Shown here in pieces: positions 43,258 through 50,939 of a stretch of DNA of 64,000 nucleotides. Below the pieces are notes generated by a model, which did no database searches, was not told the origin of the DNA, and worked only from the letters and a program-made list of their open reading frames with translations. The stretch covers positions 285,020-349,019 of the forward strand of contig JBKECF010000054.1 of the NCBI GenBank assembly GCA_047974375.1, written 5' to 3'. Both the position numbers and the translations under genes were made by a program. This DNA comes from JBKECF01 sp047974375. GTDB taxonomy: Bacteria; Bacillota; Clostridia; Lachnospirales; CAMZNU01. How positions within the stretch are numbered: position 1 is the stretch's first letter; each line of letters begins with the position of its first letter.

Positions 43258-43620
43258 ATGTTTATGAAAAAAGCTGTAAGTATATTAATTGTTATTTGTT
43301 TGTTAATGAGCGCAAATGTTTTTGCTTCTGATGATGTGGGGGCTGTTAACTCTGGAAATATAAGTTCTGGCACAGATATAATATCAAATCAAAGTTACTA
43401 TGAAGGTGCTAGAGATAGATATATACAAGGTTTAGCAGATAGTAAAAATATAACAGTAGAAGAAGCTAAAATTTTAGATCAACAAGAAAATATAAAGATA
43501 CTAATAGAAAGAAACGGAAGAATAGGATTAAGAGCTTCAACGGAAGAAATAAGATATTCTACTCAGCGTGGATACTATACTATCGACAGAAAAAATAATA
43601 CAAAAGTAGAGTTATCATAG
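43258..43620 (+). CDS. Secreted cassette protein, N-terminal part up to an in-frame TAG
   Basis: About 120 residues. The signal peptide is MKKAVSILIVICLLMSANVF; starts at 43243, 43258 and 43264 are possible, and 43258 best fits the GGATG upstream. A charged helical domain follows (RDRYIQGLADSKNITVEEAK). The frame ends at TAG 43618-43620 and then stays open, in the same frame, for another 105 codons. Joined, the two parts give about 225 residues, the size of the other cassette effectors, so this is probably one gene cut by a nonsense codon, or one read through. Confidence 0.6.
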   Translation: MFMKKAVSILIVICLLMSANVFASDDVGAVNSGNISSGTDIISNQSYYEGARDRYIQGLADSKNITVEEAKILDQQENIKILIERNGRIGLRASTEEIRYSTQRGYYTIDRKNNTKVELS

Positions 43621-43623
43621 GAG

Positions 43624-43935
43624 GTGAAATTTATTATTAGTAATATTACTAATAAGTGTGAGAGGATCATATCAGCTCAAATGCCAAATATGGTAATACC
43701 AGGAACAAGCAGTGCTACAATACAGGGAAGCAATTATAACATATCCTACTCTAGTAAAAGGGATTCTGTTACTGTGAAAAGAAACTGTGCCTTTTCATAT
43801 AATATAAGCACTAGTCAAGGTGTTTCAATTGGTGGGTACATTTTAAATGCAAGCCGAACTACGGGTTCAACATGGTATGTAACTACAAATTCTAGAGTGT
43901 ATTCTACTATTAGTTACGTTAGAAATTTAAGGTAA
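43624..43935 (+). CDS. C-terminal part of the secreted cassette protein (beyond the TAG)
   Basis: 103 residues in the same frame as the preceding part. The only nearby start is a GTG that is itself inside a GGAGGTG; an ATG at 43681 has no ribosome-binding site. The sequence is beta-rich, with NYNISYSSKRDSVTVKRNCA and YVTTNSRVYSTISYVRNL, like a secreted beta-sandwich. Without the upstream signal peptide it would not be exported. Confidence 0.5.
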   Translation: MKFIISNITNKCERIISAQMPNMVIPGTSSATIQGSNYNISYSSKRDSVTVKRNCAFSYNISTSQGVSIGGYILNASRTTGSTWYVTTNSRVYSTISYVRNLR

Positions 43936-43957
43936 ACCCTTGGTGGAAGGAGCGATT

Positions 43958-44227
43958 ATGAAGCTGATTAAATATTTGAAATTCGGGAATATTTCTTCGA
44001 GAAGTATTATGAATTTAATTCTTGTGATAGCGGTGATTATATATATTATGGAGTATGTACTGTCATCTTGGCATGAAATTAATATAAACTCTACCAATAT
44101 AGATAAAGTACAATTTGAAATTTATTTTATATATTTTAGATATTTTGAGCCTGTTTTAAAATTAATTCTTATTAAAATGGTTCTTGAATATTTTTACAAA
44201 TTATTGGAGTTACTGCAAAAAAGTTAA
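43958..44227 (+). CDS. Small two-TM protein, immunity-like
   Basis: 89 residues from ATG 43958, after GGAAGGAG. Two hydrophobic segments (about 20-42, IMNLILVIAVIIYIMEYVLS, and about 58-80) flank a short loop, and the tail is LLELLQKS. It is 22 bases after the secreted gene and before the cassette terminator, the slot of the 52-residue gene in the previous cassette. No family is recognised. Confidence 0.6.
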   Translation: MKLIKYLKFGNISSRSIMNLILVIAVIIYIMEYVLSSWHEININSTNIDKVQFEIYFIYFRYFEPVLKLILIKMVLEYFYKLLELLQKS

Positions 44228-44238
44228 AGTGAAAATAA

Positions 44239-44284
44239 AATGATGTCAATTTAGTGAAATTTCAAAAATTGGCATCATTTTTTA
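44239..44284 (+). terminator. Cassette terminator
   Basis: ATGATGTCAATTT pairs with AAATTGGCATCAT, then six T; the loop begins AGTG as in its homologues. Confidence 0.9.
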
Positions 44285-44316
44285 TAATGCAAATATGAAA
44301 AAAACATGAAAAGACC

Positions 44317-44367
44317 TTGTATTTTTTTGTTGTATAATAGCCTTATAGCTAATAACTGCAGAGATTA
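44317..44367 (+). promoter_or_regulatory. Cassette promoter module, copy 5 (contracted spacer)
   Basis: TTGTAT (44317-44322) and TATAAT (44333-44338) are only 10 bases apart because the T tract has shrunk to seven. The palindrome TAATAACTGCAGAGATTA (44350-44367) is kept. With this spacing the promoter should be weak or off. Confidence 0.7.
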
Positions 44368-44411
44368 TTTGAAAGTTAGTATCATATTTTAAAATAAAGG
44401 AGTGTTTATTT

Positions 44412-45139
44412 ATGAAGATAAAAGGAATGTTTTTTTATTATTAACATGTACTATGGTATTTTCGAATGCAATTTGATTATTGGCAAGTAGCAATGGGTTT
44501 GTGGGTAATAATAAGTTGCTCGCTTCTAAAATTACAGAGATAGAAAGAAAAGTGTTGGAAAAAAATGGTCAGTTTCTATATAATCCCAATAATATAGAAA
44601 GAGATATCAAAAAGGCAATAAATCAATCCCAGATTACTTTTAGTAATTTTTCTATAAAAGTTGACTTTGATAACTTAGACGATGCTCAGAAAAATTTTTT
44701 ATGGAATATGTCAAATAATGAACTTTATTTATATATGAGGGTATATATAGACGCTTATACTAAATATAATGACTTTATGGCTTCAAGTGAGTTGTATGCC
44801 ATGTCTGCTAATGGTTTATCAAGGGCGACTAATACAAGAAATAATGATGTATGGGCTGGAGTTCCATTGATTGGTCATGGTTACATTAGAATACGCTATG
44901 AAGTTTCCTATAATAACAATAAATTTACTAGTGCTGAATATTTGGATAGTTGGTTTACAGGCGGCGTTACAGTGGGGTCTTATGATGCTAGATATGGCTA
45001 CATAGAATTAACTGATAGAAATACTGTTGCAGAAATATATGCAACGGGCACATTAACATATGGAATTGAAATAAATGGACTGCCTACTTCGATTTCTACG
45101 GATGCTACTTTTTTATATTTTGACAAAAGTCCGTATTAA
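44412..45139 (+). pseudogene. Secreted cassette protein, disrupted
   Basis: AAAGGAG precedes ATG 44412. The frame hits TAA at 44442 after a run of seven T; one more T would restore a signal peptide (MKIKGMFF then LLLTCTMVFSNAI). Even then a TGA at 44474-44476 blocks it just before the mature part. From 44480 a 219-residue frame is open, with LDDAQKNFLWNMSNNELYLY, YIRIRYEVSYNNN and EIYATGTLTYGIEINGLPTS, a beta-rich secreted domain. Two lesions plus the contracted promoter mark a silenced copy. Confidence 0.65.
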
Positions 45140-45153
45140 ACATGATTATAAGG

Positions 45154-45481
45154 ATGATTCATATAGTGTTTGATAAATTTATCTTAAACTTTAAAATAAA
45201 TTTTATATTTGTGTATTTACTTGATTTTATTTTGTTGCTTATATGTAAAGTTGTTTATGTTGGGGTTACTAGGAAGCGATTATTTAAATATATACAAAAT
45301 AGGCTTTCCTGTTAAGTATATAACTATTTATTCCAGTGGTATAAAATATAATGGATATGAGTGCTTGTTTGGTGGTAATTCTGGAATTAATATAAATATT
45401 CCTATGCTGTTTTTGAATTATATTTTGCTTTACATAGTAATAATGATTTTTATAAGTTTTATAAGTAAAAAAAAATTCTGA
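45154..45481 (+). pseudogene. Membrane partner of the silenced cassette, frameshifted
   Basis: The first frame, from ATG 45154 or GTG 45166, encodes a hydrophobic segment (INFIFVYLLDFILLLICKVV) and then ends. A shifted frame from about 45209 continues with LGSDYLNIYKIGFPVKYITI and a C-terminal TM helix LNYILLYIVIMIFISF. The GFP-x-KY segment between two TM helices suggests that one protein was split by a frameshift near 45240. Whether a short form is made is unknown. Confidence 0.45.
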
Positions 45482-45586
45482 ATTATAATGGGTAAGTGAT
45501 TTAGTTTTTTATATTGTAAGGTGGTTGAACATGAATTGGGACTTCAGATAATAGTGTATTTATGTTAAATTATTATATGAAAAAGC

Positions 45587-45630
45587 AAGATGTCTATTTA
45601 GTGAAAGAATAAAAATAGGCATCTTTTTTT
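45587..45630 (+). terminator. Cassette terminator
   Basis: AAGATGTCTATTT pairs with AAATAGGCATCTT, then seven T. It is the fourth member of the AGTG-loop terminator set. Confidence 0.9.
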
Positions 45631-45654
45631 CGCCTTTTTGCCATGAAAAGGACC

Positions 45655-45689
45655 TTGTATCCTTCTTTATTTTATGTTAGCATGAGTTT
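45655..45689 (+). promoter_or_regulatory. Degenerate cassette promoter, copy 6
   Basis: GAAAAGGACCTTGTAT matches the sequence before copy 5. There is no TATAAT (TTAGCAT stands in its place) and no palindrome; the 267-bp inverted-repeat element begins at once. Confidence 0.45.
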
Positions 45690-45956
45690 AAACCCATCTT
45701 CAACACCAAAAACAGGTCAAATCTTGAATTTTAGGGATTTGACCTGAATTAGATATAAAAAACGAAGCAAAAGCATATAAATTTACAGAAATTAAAGAGG
45801 AAGATAAATAAATTTTCAAAAAAATGAAAGTTAAGATAAATAATCCGCCGAAATTAAATGTAGCCTAGAATTTTTTAAAATTAAAAAGCCATGAATCCTT
45901 TATGTAAAAGGGGTTTCATGGCTTTTTGACTGCTATTATATGTTGAAGATGGGTTT
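45690..45956. mobile_element. 267-bp element with 16-bp perfect terminal inverted repeats
   Basis: AAACCCATCTTCAACA (45690-45705) and its exact reverse complement (45941-45956) bound the element. Inside lie two strong hairpins, CAGGTCAAATC/GATTTGACCTG just within the left end and AAAAAGCCATGAA/TTTCATGGCTTTTT near the right end. There is no ORF of note. It looks like a MITE or the remains of an insertion sequence; no target duplication is obvious. Confidence 0.55.
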
Positions 45957-46110
45957 CAGGAACTGCTCGAGCCTGGCCGGAAGCTTCGCTTCCTACTCGA
46001 CTATGCAACCAAGTCTGCAACCAACTTTTTCAAAAGCTTGTGGGGTTGGTTGCTTGCCTGAGCAATAAAGCAAAGCTTTATGACCAGAGTTTGGGGCAAA
46101 GCACTAAGGT
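45957..46110. repeat. GC-richer hairpin cluster
   Basis: Three hairpins lie in about 110 bases: GGAAGC/GCTTCC, GCAACCAAC/GTTGGTTGC (46017-46053) and ATAAAGC/GCTTTAT. Base composition is near half GC, against about 30% nearby. It is probably foreign or a structured RNA or repeat unit; there is no gene. Confidence 0.45.
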
Positions 46111-46161
46111 TTTTTCTTTTCAAGACAGCCACTTTTTTATATACAATGGAAAAAATAGAAT

Positions 46162-47715
46162 TTAGGTAGTTTTTGTATTTTCCGTCAGCCACTGGGATGG
46201 CGTTAAACCTACTTCATTTTTAAATATACGGCTAAAATATCGGGCATCATCATAGCCAGTAGCAAAGGCGATTGTTTTTATGTTTAAATCGGGGCTGTTT
46301 AACATTAACTTTTTAGCATATTCAAGTTTTAAGTTTATTATGTATTGCAATGGTGAAATATTAAATTCCTTTTTAAAAACTCTATTAATATATGATGGCG
46401 TATAGTTAAAGTGTTCAGAGATATCATTTAAAGAAATTTTATGTGTAAAATTATTATCTATATATTTTTGTATTTTGGTACTTAGGGCAACGAGATCTGT
46501 TTCCATAGTTTGGCTACTAAGTAATTCATTCATGTGAATTTCTATATGTTTCATAAATTCATCGTAATTTTTATAGGAAAAGAAGTCATTAAATAACTTA
46601 ATAACAGCATCTTGTACAGTACCAATATCAATTTGAAAAACAGAAGGCATTGCCATAAAAGCTTCATACACAAAAAAAGATGTGGTTTCTGTTGAATAAT
46701 TTTTATTAATATATTCTGCAACTACGTTTTTTACATAGGATAGATACTCAGAACTATTGCATATGCTTAGTAGTGTTTTAATGTTTTCTTTTTGAGTATG
46801 GGAGTCCATCACATTTATTTTTAAATCTTTTGAAGCGACTAAAACTTTTTGCATAAATGGTAATGCCTGTTGCTTTGTTATTTCTCGTAAAAATTTAGCG
46901 CTATTCCAAATATCCTGATAGGAAATTAATTTAGGGTAAATAGTAACAAAAAAAGGGTAATTCAATCTATTACAAAAATAGTTTTTAAAGGCCAGTTTTA
47001 AGAATTCAGGAGTAATTTTATCATTAACTTGTAGTATAATGAATTTTTGCATTGCATAGGTTTCATTTATAACCCAAATATGTTGTACATTTGATAAAGT
47101 TGATGTGAAACCAAAAAAATCAATATTATCCCATATATTAAAATTTTCATGGGATAATACAGGAGTAGTAAAAAGGTTGGACAAATTACCTATAGTAAAG
47201 TGTATAAGGTAAAAAGTTCCATTTTCCAATAAATTTGGTGGCATGTCCACAGGTGTAGTGTTGTTTAATGCTGTATATAATATTTCTCTGTTTTGTCTGT
47301 ATTTTTCTTCGTAAATTTTTCCACTTAATTTTTGTAGTACATTATTTATAGTTTCTAAGGAAATTGGTTTTAAAAGATAGTCTTCTATATTGTTCCTTAA
47401 GGCGCTTCTGGCATACTCAAAATTATCATGGCTGCTTAATATAATAATTTTAATTTTAGGAAATTCACTTTTTACTTTTTCAATTAATTCCAGACCACTC
47501 ATTTTTGGCATTTCTATATCTGTAATTAAAATGTCAAAATCATTATTTTGTAAAAATTCTAATGCCTCACGACCACTTTCGGCTGTTTCAACTGTTACTG
47601 TGCAAGATGATTGTTTAACTTTTTTAGCTATATTTTTTAATATGATTGGTTCATCTTCTGCTATTAGTATATTTAAATGCAATGGATTTAAATCTGAATT
47701 TTTAGAATTTCTCAT
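46162..47715 (-). CDS. YesN-like response regulator with AraC DNA-binding domain
   Basis: 517 residues from ATG 47715 (GGAGG 12 bases upstream). The N-terminal receiver (about 15-135) has the acidic pair IAEDEP, phospho-acceptor Asp in ILITDIEMPKMSG and Lys in LLKPIS. A long middle region follows, then a C-terminal double HTH (about 415-515) with LNDISEHFNYTPSYINRVFK and IAFATGYDDARYFSRIFK. Phosphorylated by the adjacent kinase, such regulators activate glycan-use operons. It overlaps the kinase gene by 14 bases. The likely target is the importer-SLH enzyme operon 5-15 kb away. Confidence 0.9.
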   Translation of the reverse strand: MRNSKNSDLNPLHLNILIAEDEPIILKNIAKKVKQSSCTVTVETAESGREALEFLQNNDFDILITDIEMPKMSGLELIEKVKSEFPKIKIIILSSHDNFEYARSALRNNIEDYLLKPISLETINNVLQKLSGKIYEEKYRQNREILYTALNNTTPVDMPPNLLENGTFYLIHFTIGNLSNLFTTPVLSHENFNIWDNIDFFGFTSTLSNVQHIWVINETYAMQKFIILQVNDKITPEFLKLAFKNYFCNRLNYPFFVTIYPKLISYQDIWNSAKFLREITKQQALPFMQKVLVASKDLKINVMDSHTQKENIKTLLSICNSSEYLSYVKNVVAEYINKNYSTETTSFFVYEAFMAMPSVFQIDIGTVQDAVIKLFNDFFSYKNYDEFMKHIEIHMNELLSSQTMETDLVALSTKIQKYIDNNFTHKISLNDISEHFNYTPSYINRVFKKEFNISPLQYIINLKLEYAKKLMLNSPDLNIKTIAFATGYDDARYFSRIFKNEVGLTPSQWLTENTKTT

Positions 47716-49543
47716 TTTTATATAATCCTCCAATTTTAATAGAAGCACCGCAGATTAAGTTTTGTAAATCTATATTTTTAATATCAAAAATAAAATTATT
47801 TGAGTAGTATAGTTTAAGTCTTAGGTAAATATTTGCCAAACCAAGTCCGCTTAGGTCTATACTTAAGTTGTCTTTGTTTTCATCTAAATCCGATATTTTA
47901 GCCTTGATATCATTCAAAGAATTTTTAGAAAATCCATCTCCGTTATCTGTTATTTCAACGAACCAATAATTATTATCTAAATAGGAATTTATTGAAATTT
48001 CCAGTGTCTTGTTATCACTTCTGGAATATTTAACGCAATTTTCAATAATTGGCTGAATAATAAGTCGTGGTATTTTTAAAGATGATAGTGAACTATCAAT
48101 ATTATAGTTAAATTTAATTTTATTACCAAATTTAATGGACATAAGTTTTGTATAGTTTTGGGAATGGTGTATTTCTTCGGCAAAGGTTGTAGATTCGGAA
48201 TAGTCATTTTGTATATAGCGTAACATTTCTATTAAGCTTGTGCACATATTGGAAACTTCTAAATCTTCATTTTCCTCGGCAATTATAGCAATAATTGTTA
48301 AAGTATTGTATAAAAAATGGGAGTCGATTTGTGCTTGTAGTGCCATTATTTGCGAGTGAACAGCATAGGTTTTTGAGGCAACAATGTCTTCTAGCGATTT
48401 TTTTAATCTGGATTGCATATGGTTGTATGCTTCATTTAGCATTTCAACTTCATTGTACGCCTCGTTTTGTATGTAGTTAAATTCTTTGTAAGAAATATCC
48501 TCTAAGGCAAAGTTGGAAATTTTATTTTTTAAATCGGCTAAAGGCGAAGTAATGCTTTTTGCGATTCTGTATGTTATGAAGAGTAATAGTGCGAAAGCAA
48601 TAAGGCAAAAAAGCAGTACAGTATTTTTTATGGAACTTTTATTTTGGACTATAAAAGATTCTGGAGTAATAAGCATTGTTGTAAATCCTATATCTTTTGA
48701 ATAATATGAGGTAATTATTTCTGTTTCATTGGTAAATGGATTAATAAACATGGATTTATCTTTTGTATCTAGGGTAGAGTAATACTCTAAATCTTTATAA
48801 AGGAAATTTGACGGATATATTAGCTGATTATTTTTATTAAATATTAAAACTTGGGCTTTTATGTGGTCATAGGGAACTAAATAATCCGTAACTAACTTAT
48901 TAATATATTTTAAGTCAACTTGAATTTCAATGATAGCTCTGGGCGTAGATAATGGATACCTGCCAAAGGCTCGACATATGGATAGAGTTTCTGTATCCTC
49001 ATTTGGGCTATATATATTTGCCTCATTAGTAGGGATAATATTTTTTGCTCCGCTTAAGTTAATTGTAGGCTTAACAATGTCCTTATAGATTTGTGGTGGA
49101 ATATTGTAGGGTTTATTAGAATAATTTTGGCCAAAAGAAATTAAATAATCATCCTTTAGGTTGAAAATATTCATATGGTAAAATTCAAAGTCGTAGCCAA
49201 CAATAGTGTATATATTATCTATAAAAGACCTTGTACTTATGGCATTTTTGTAAAGGTCTTCTTCAAAGATATATTCTAAAATCTCATTGGATTCTAGCAT
49301 TCTTTTTTGAATTTTATTTAGTGACTCGAAATATTGATTCACTTGTGTTGATATGATTTTTGAAATCTGCTTAGATGAATTTGTATGATTTTCTAAAAAA
49401 CCATTGTAGGAAATAAAATAATATAGAATAGATATAAAAATTATTAATAGGGAGAAAATAAGACCATAGGACGCAAATATTTTTGTGCCAATGGAGTTAT
49501 TTAACTTTAGATATTTGGATTTAAGCTTATTATGTAATTTCAT
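47702..49543 (-). CDS. YesM-like sensor histidine kinase
   Basis: 613 residues. TM1 (about 20-42), an extracytoplasmic dCache-like sensor (about 43-300), TM2 (about 303-325), HAMP (about 326-380), then a His_kinase domain with ALQAQIDSHFLYNTLTIIAI, whose His is the phospho-site, and a HATPase with QPIIENCVKYS and ITDNGDGF. The usual NPHF is DSHF. It senses a carbohydrate signal outside and phosphorylates the YesN-like regulator encoded downstream. It is 47 bases after a LacI gene. Confidence 0.9.
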   Translation of the reverse strand: MKLHNKLKSKYLKLNNSIGTKIFASYGLIFSLLIIFISILYYFISYNGFLENHTNSSKQISKIISTQVNQYFESLNKIQKRMLESNEILEYIFEEDLYKNAISTRSFIDNIYTIVGYDFEFYHMNIFNLKDDYLISFGQNYSNKPYNIPPQIYKDIVKPTINLSGAKNIIPTNEANIYSPNEDTETLSICRAFGRYPLSTPRAIIEIQVDLKYINKLVTDYLVPYDHIKAQVLIFNKNNQLIYPSNFLYKDLEYYSTLDTKDKSMFINPFTNETEIITSYYSKDIGFTTMLITPESFIVQNKSSIKNTVLLFCLIAFALLLFITYRIAKSITSPLADLKNKISNFALEDISYKEFNYIQNEAYNEVEMLNEAYNHMQSRLKKSLEDIVASKTYAVHSQIMALQAQIDSHFLYNTLTIIAIIAEENEDLEVSNMCTSLIEMLRYIQNDYSESTTFAEEIHHSQNYTKLMSIKFGNKIKFNYNIDSSLSSLKIPRLIIQPIIENCVKYSRSDNKTLEISINSYLDNNYWFVEITDNGDGFSKNSLNDIKAKISDLDENKDNLSIDLSGLGLANIYLRLKLYYSNNFIFDIKNIDLQNLICGASIKIGGLYKNEKF

Positions 49544-49590
49544 AATACTCTCCTAGTGTTTAATAAAATATGCAAATTCTTTAAACTTGC

Positions 49591-50562
49591 CTATGTTTCA
49601 CGAATAATTAATTTATGGGGGATAGTATACCTTAAACAGCGTTCTTTAGGATTTTTTATTTTGTTTTCTAAAATCCCAACAGCTTCTCTACCTAAGAAGT
49701 TAGTATATATTCGTACAGTGGAAATAGAGGGAGAAAAATGTTTTGCTGTAGGGGTATCATTACAACCTACTACTCGTATATTTAAATTATTTTCTTTCAA
49801 TTTACGTAAGATACCAATGGCAATTGCATCATTGCCGGCGAAAATGGCAGTAGGCAAGTCTTTAGCATTTTTAATGAGTTCCCCTGTCATTTGGTATCCA
49901 CTTTCTATGGAAAAATCTTTTACATATATATAATTTTCGTTGTATATGTGTAATTTTTTAGTATAGTTTATGAATTCGTCTTCTCTGTCATTATCAAATT
50001 TAAAAGTTTTATTATTAATTATAGTTTTTTCACGTCCTCCTATGTAGGCTATTTTGCTGTGATTTTCAGATATAAAATAGTCAATTACATCTCGTGTTAT
50101 TTCACGAAAATCAATTAAAAGGCAGTCATGATTAAAATTTTTGCTTTTGTTGTGTATCAGTACAATATTATTGCAAAGTTTTTCGTGGATTTCTATTTCT
50201 TCAGTTGTAAACCTACCAAGAAAGATAATTCCATTTAAATTATTTGCAATGGTTTTGCTGTTTACATGAATTAAATTTATATTTTTTAGTCGACATTCTT
50301 CTTCAATTCCTAGTCTTATGGAAAGAAAGAAGGAGTCGCTTATTTCCTCTTCCTCATTATATTTATACATTAAACCAAAATTTAAATTGCTAGAATTATT
50401 TTTTTGTTTATTTGGTTTTTCGTATTCTAAGCTCTCTGCTACTTTAAATATTTTTCTTTTTGTTTCCATTGTAACGTTTATGCTGCTATCGTGATTTAGT
50501 ACACGTGACACAGTACTTGGTGAAACCTTTGCTAGTTTTGCTATTTCTCTTATTGTTGCCAT
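49591..50562 (-). CDS. LacI family transcriptional regulator
   Basis: 323 residues. The HTH is MATIREIAKLAKVSPSTVSR, followed by VLNHDSSINVTMETKRKI. The effector domain has DVIDYFISENHSKIAYIGG, FAGNDAIAIGIL and RVVGCNDTPTAKHFSPSIST. It is the first gene of the unit with the kinase and response regulator, so two kinds of sugar control are combined, probably over the same glycan operon. The tail LRYTIPHKLIIRET is standard. Confidence 0.9.
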   Translation of the reverse strand: MATIREIAKLAKVSPSTVSRVLNHDSSINVTMETKRKIFKVAESLEYEKPNKQKNNSSNLNFGLMYKYNEEEEISDSFFLSIRLGIEEECRLKNINLIHVNSKTIANNLNGIIFLGRFTTEEIEIHEKLCNNIVLIHNKSKNFNHDCLLIDFREITRDVIDYFISENHSKIAYIGGREKTIINNKTFKFDNDREDEFINYTKKLHIYNENYIYVKDFSIESGYQMTGELIKNAKDLPTAIFAGNDAIAIGILRKLKENNLNIRVVGCNDTPTAKHFSPSISTVRIYTNFLGREAVGILENKIKNPKERCLRYTIPHKLIIRET

Positions 50563-50622
50563 TTTTACCTCACTATATTTTTAAAAATTATATATAAGTA
50601 TATCATAAAAAAAATAGTTTTA

Positions 50623-50921
50623 TAAAGGATTAAGTGGGAATTGTATAAAATATATCCCTAAGTTTGATACTTAATCCCAATTATAATTTTCACATGTCAT
50701 GTATAGCTGCTATTAGTTCCAATTATACTTGAAAAATAACTATTTTGCGTGCCGTTTATATTAATTGATAAGAATTATACCCCAATCTCAATGTATACAT
50801 AGGTAGCGGGACCGTCTAATTCGCCGTTCAGTGGGGGTACAAGCCCCTACTGACGGAAAGGTCTATTGACCTTATACTGAAAAAATTATAATACCATCTC
50901 TAAGTATCAAACTTAGGGAGG
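50623..50921. mobile_element. Palindrome-bounded element with structured core
   Basis: CCCTAAGTTTGATACTTA (50656-50673) and its exact complement (50901-50918) are 18-bp inverted repeats about 260 bases apart. Outside the left repeat, GGATTAAGT/ACTTAATCC forms a further hairpin. The core holds a strong hairpin, CCG-TCAGT-GGGG with CCCC-ACTGA-CGG around GTACAAG (about 50823-50855), flanked by GGACC and GGTC. It could be a remnant of an IS200/IS605-type end, a MITE or a non-coding RNA. There is no ORF. Confidence 0.5.
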
Positions 50922-50939
50922 GTACTATAAATATATAAT

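Noticed and set aside
46001..46192. 63-residue minus-strand ORF
   Set aside because: It runs through the GC-rich hairpin cluster into the response-regulator gene in another frame and has no start signal.
50780..50880. T-box or group II intron domain in the hairpin region
   Set aside because: The T-box AGGGTGG-ACCGCG motif and the domain V bulged stem are both absent; only a strong simple hairpin is supported.
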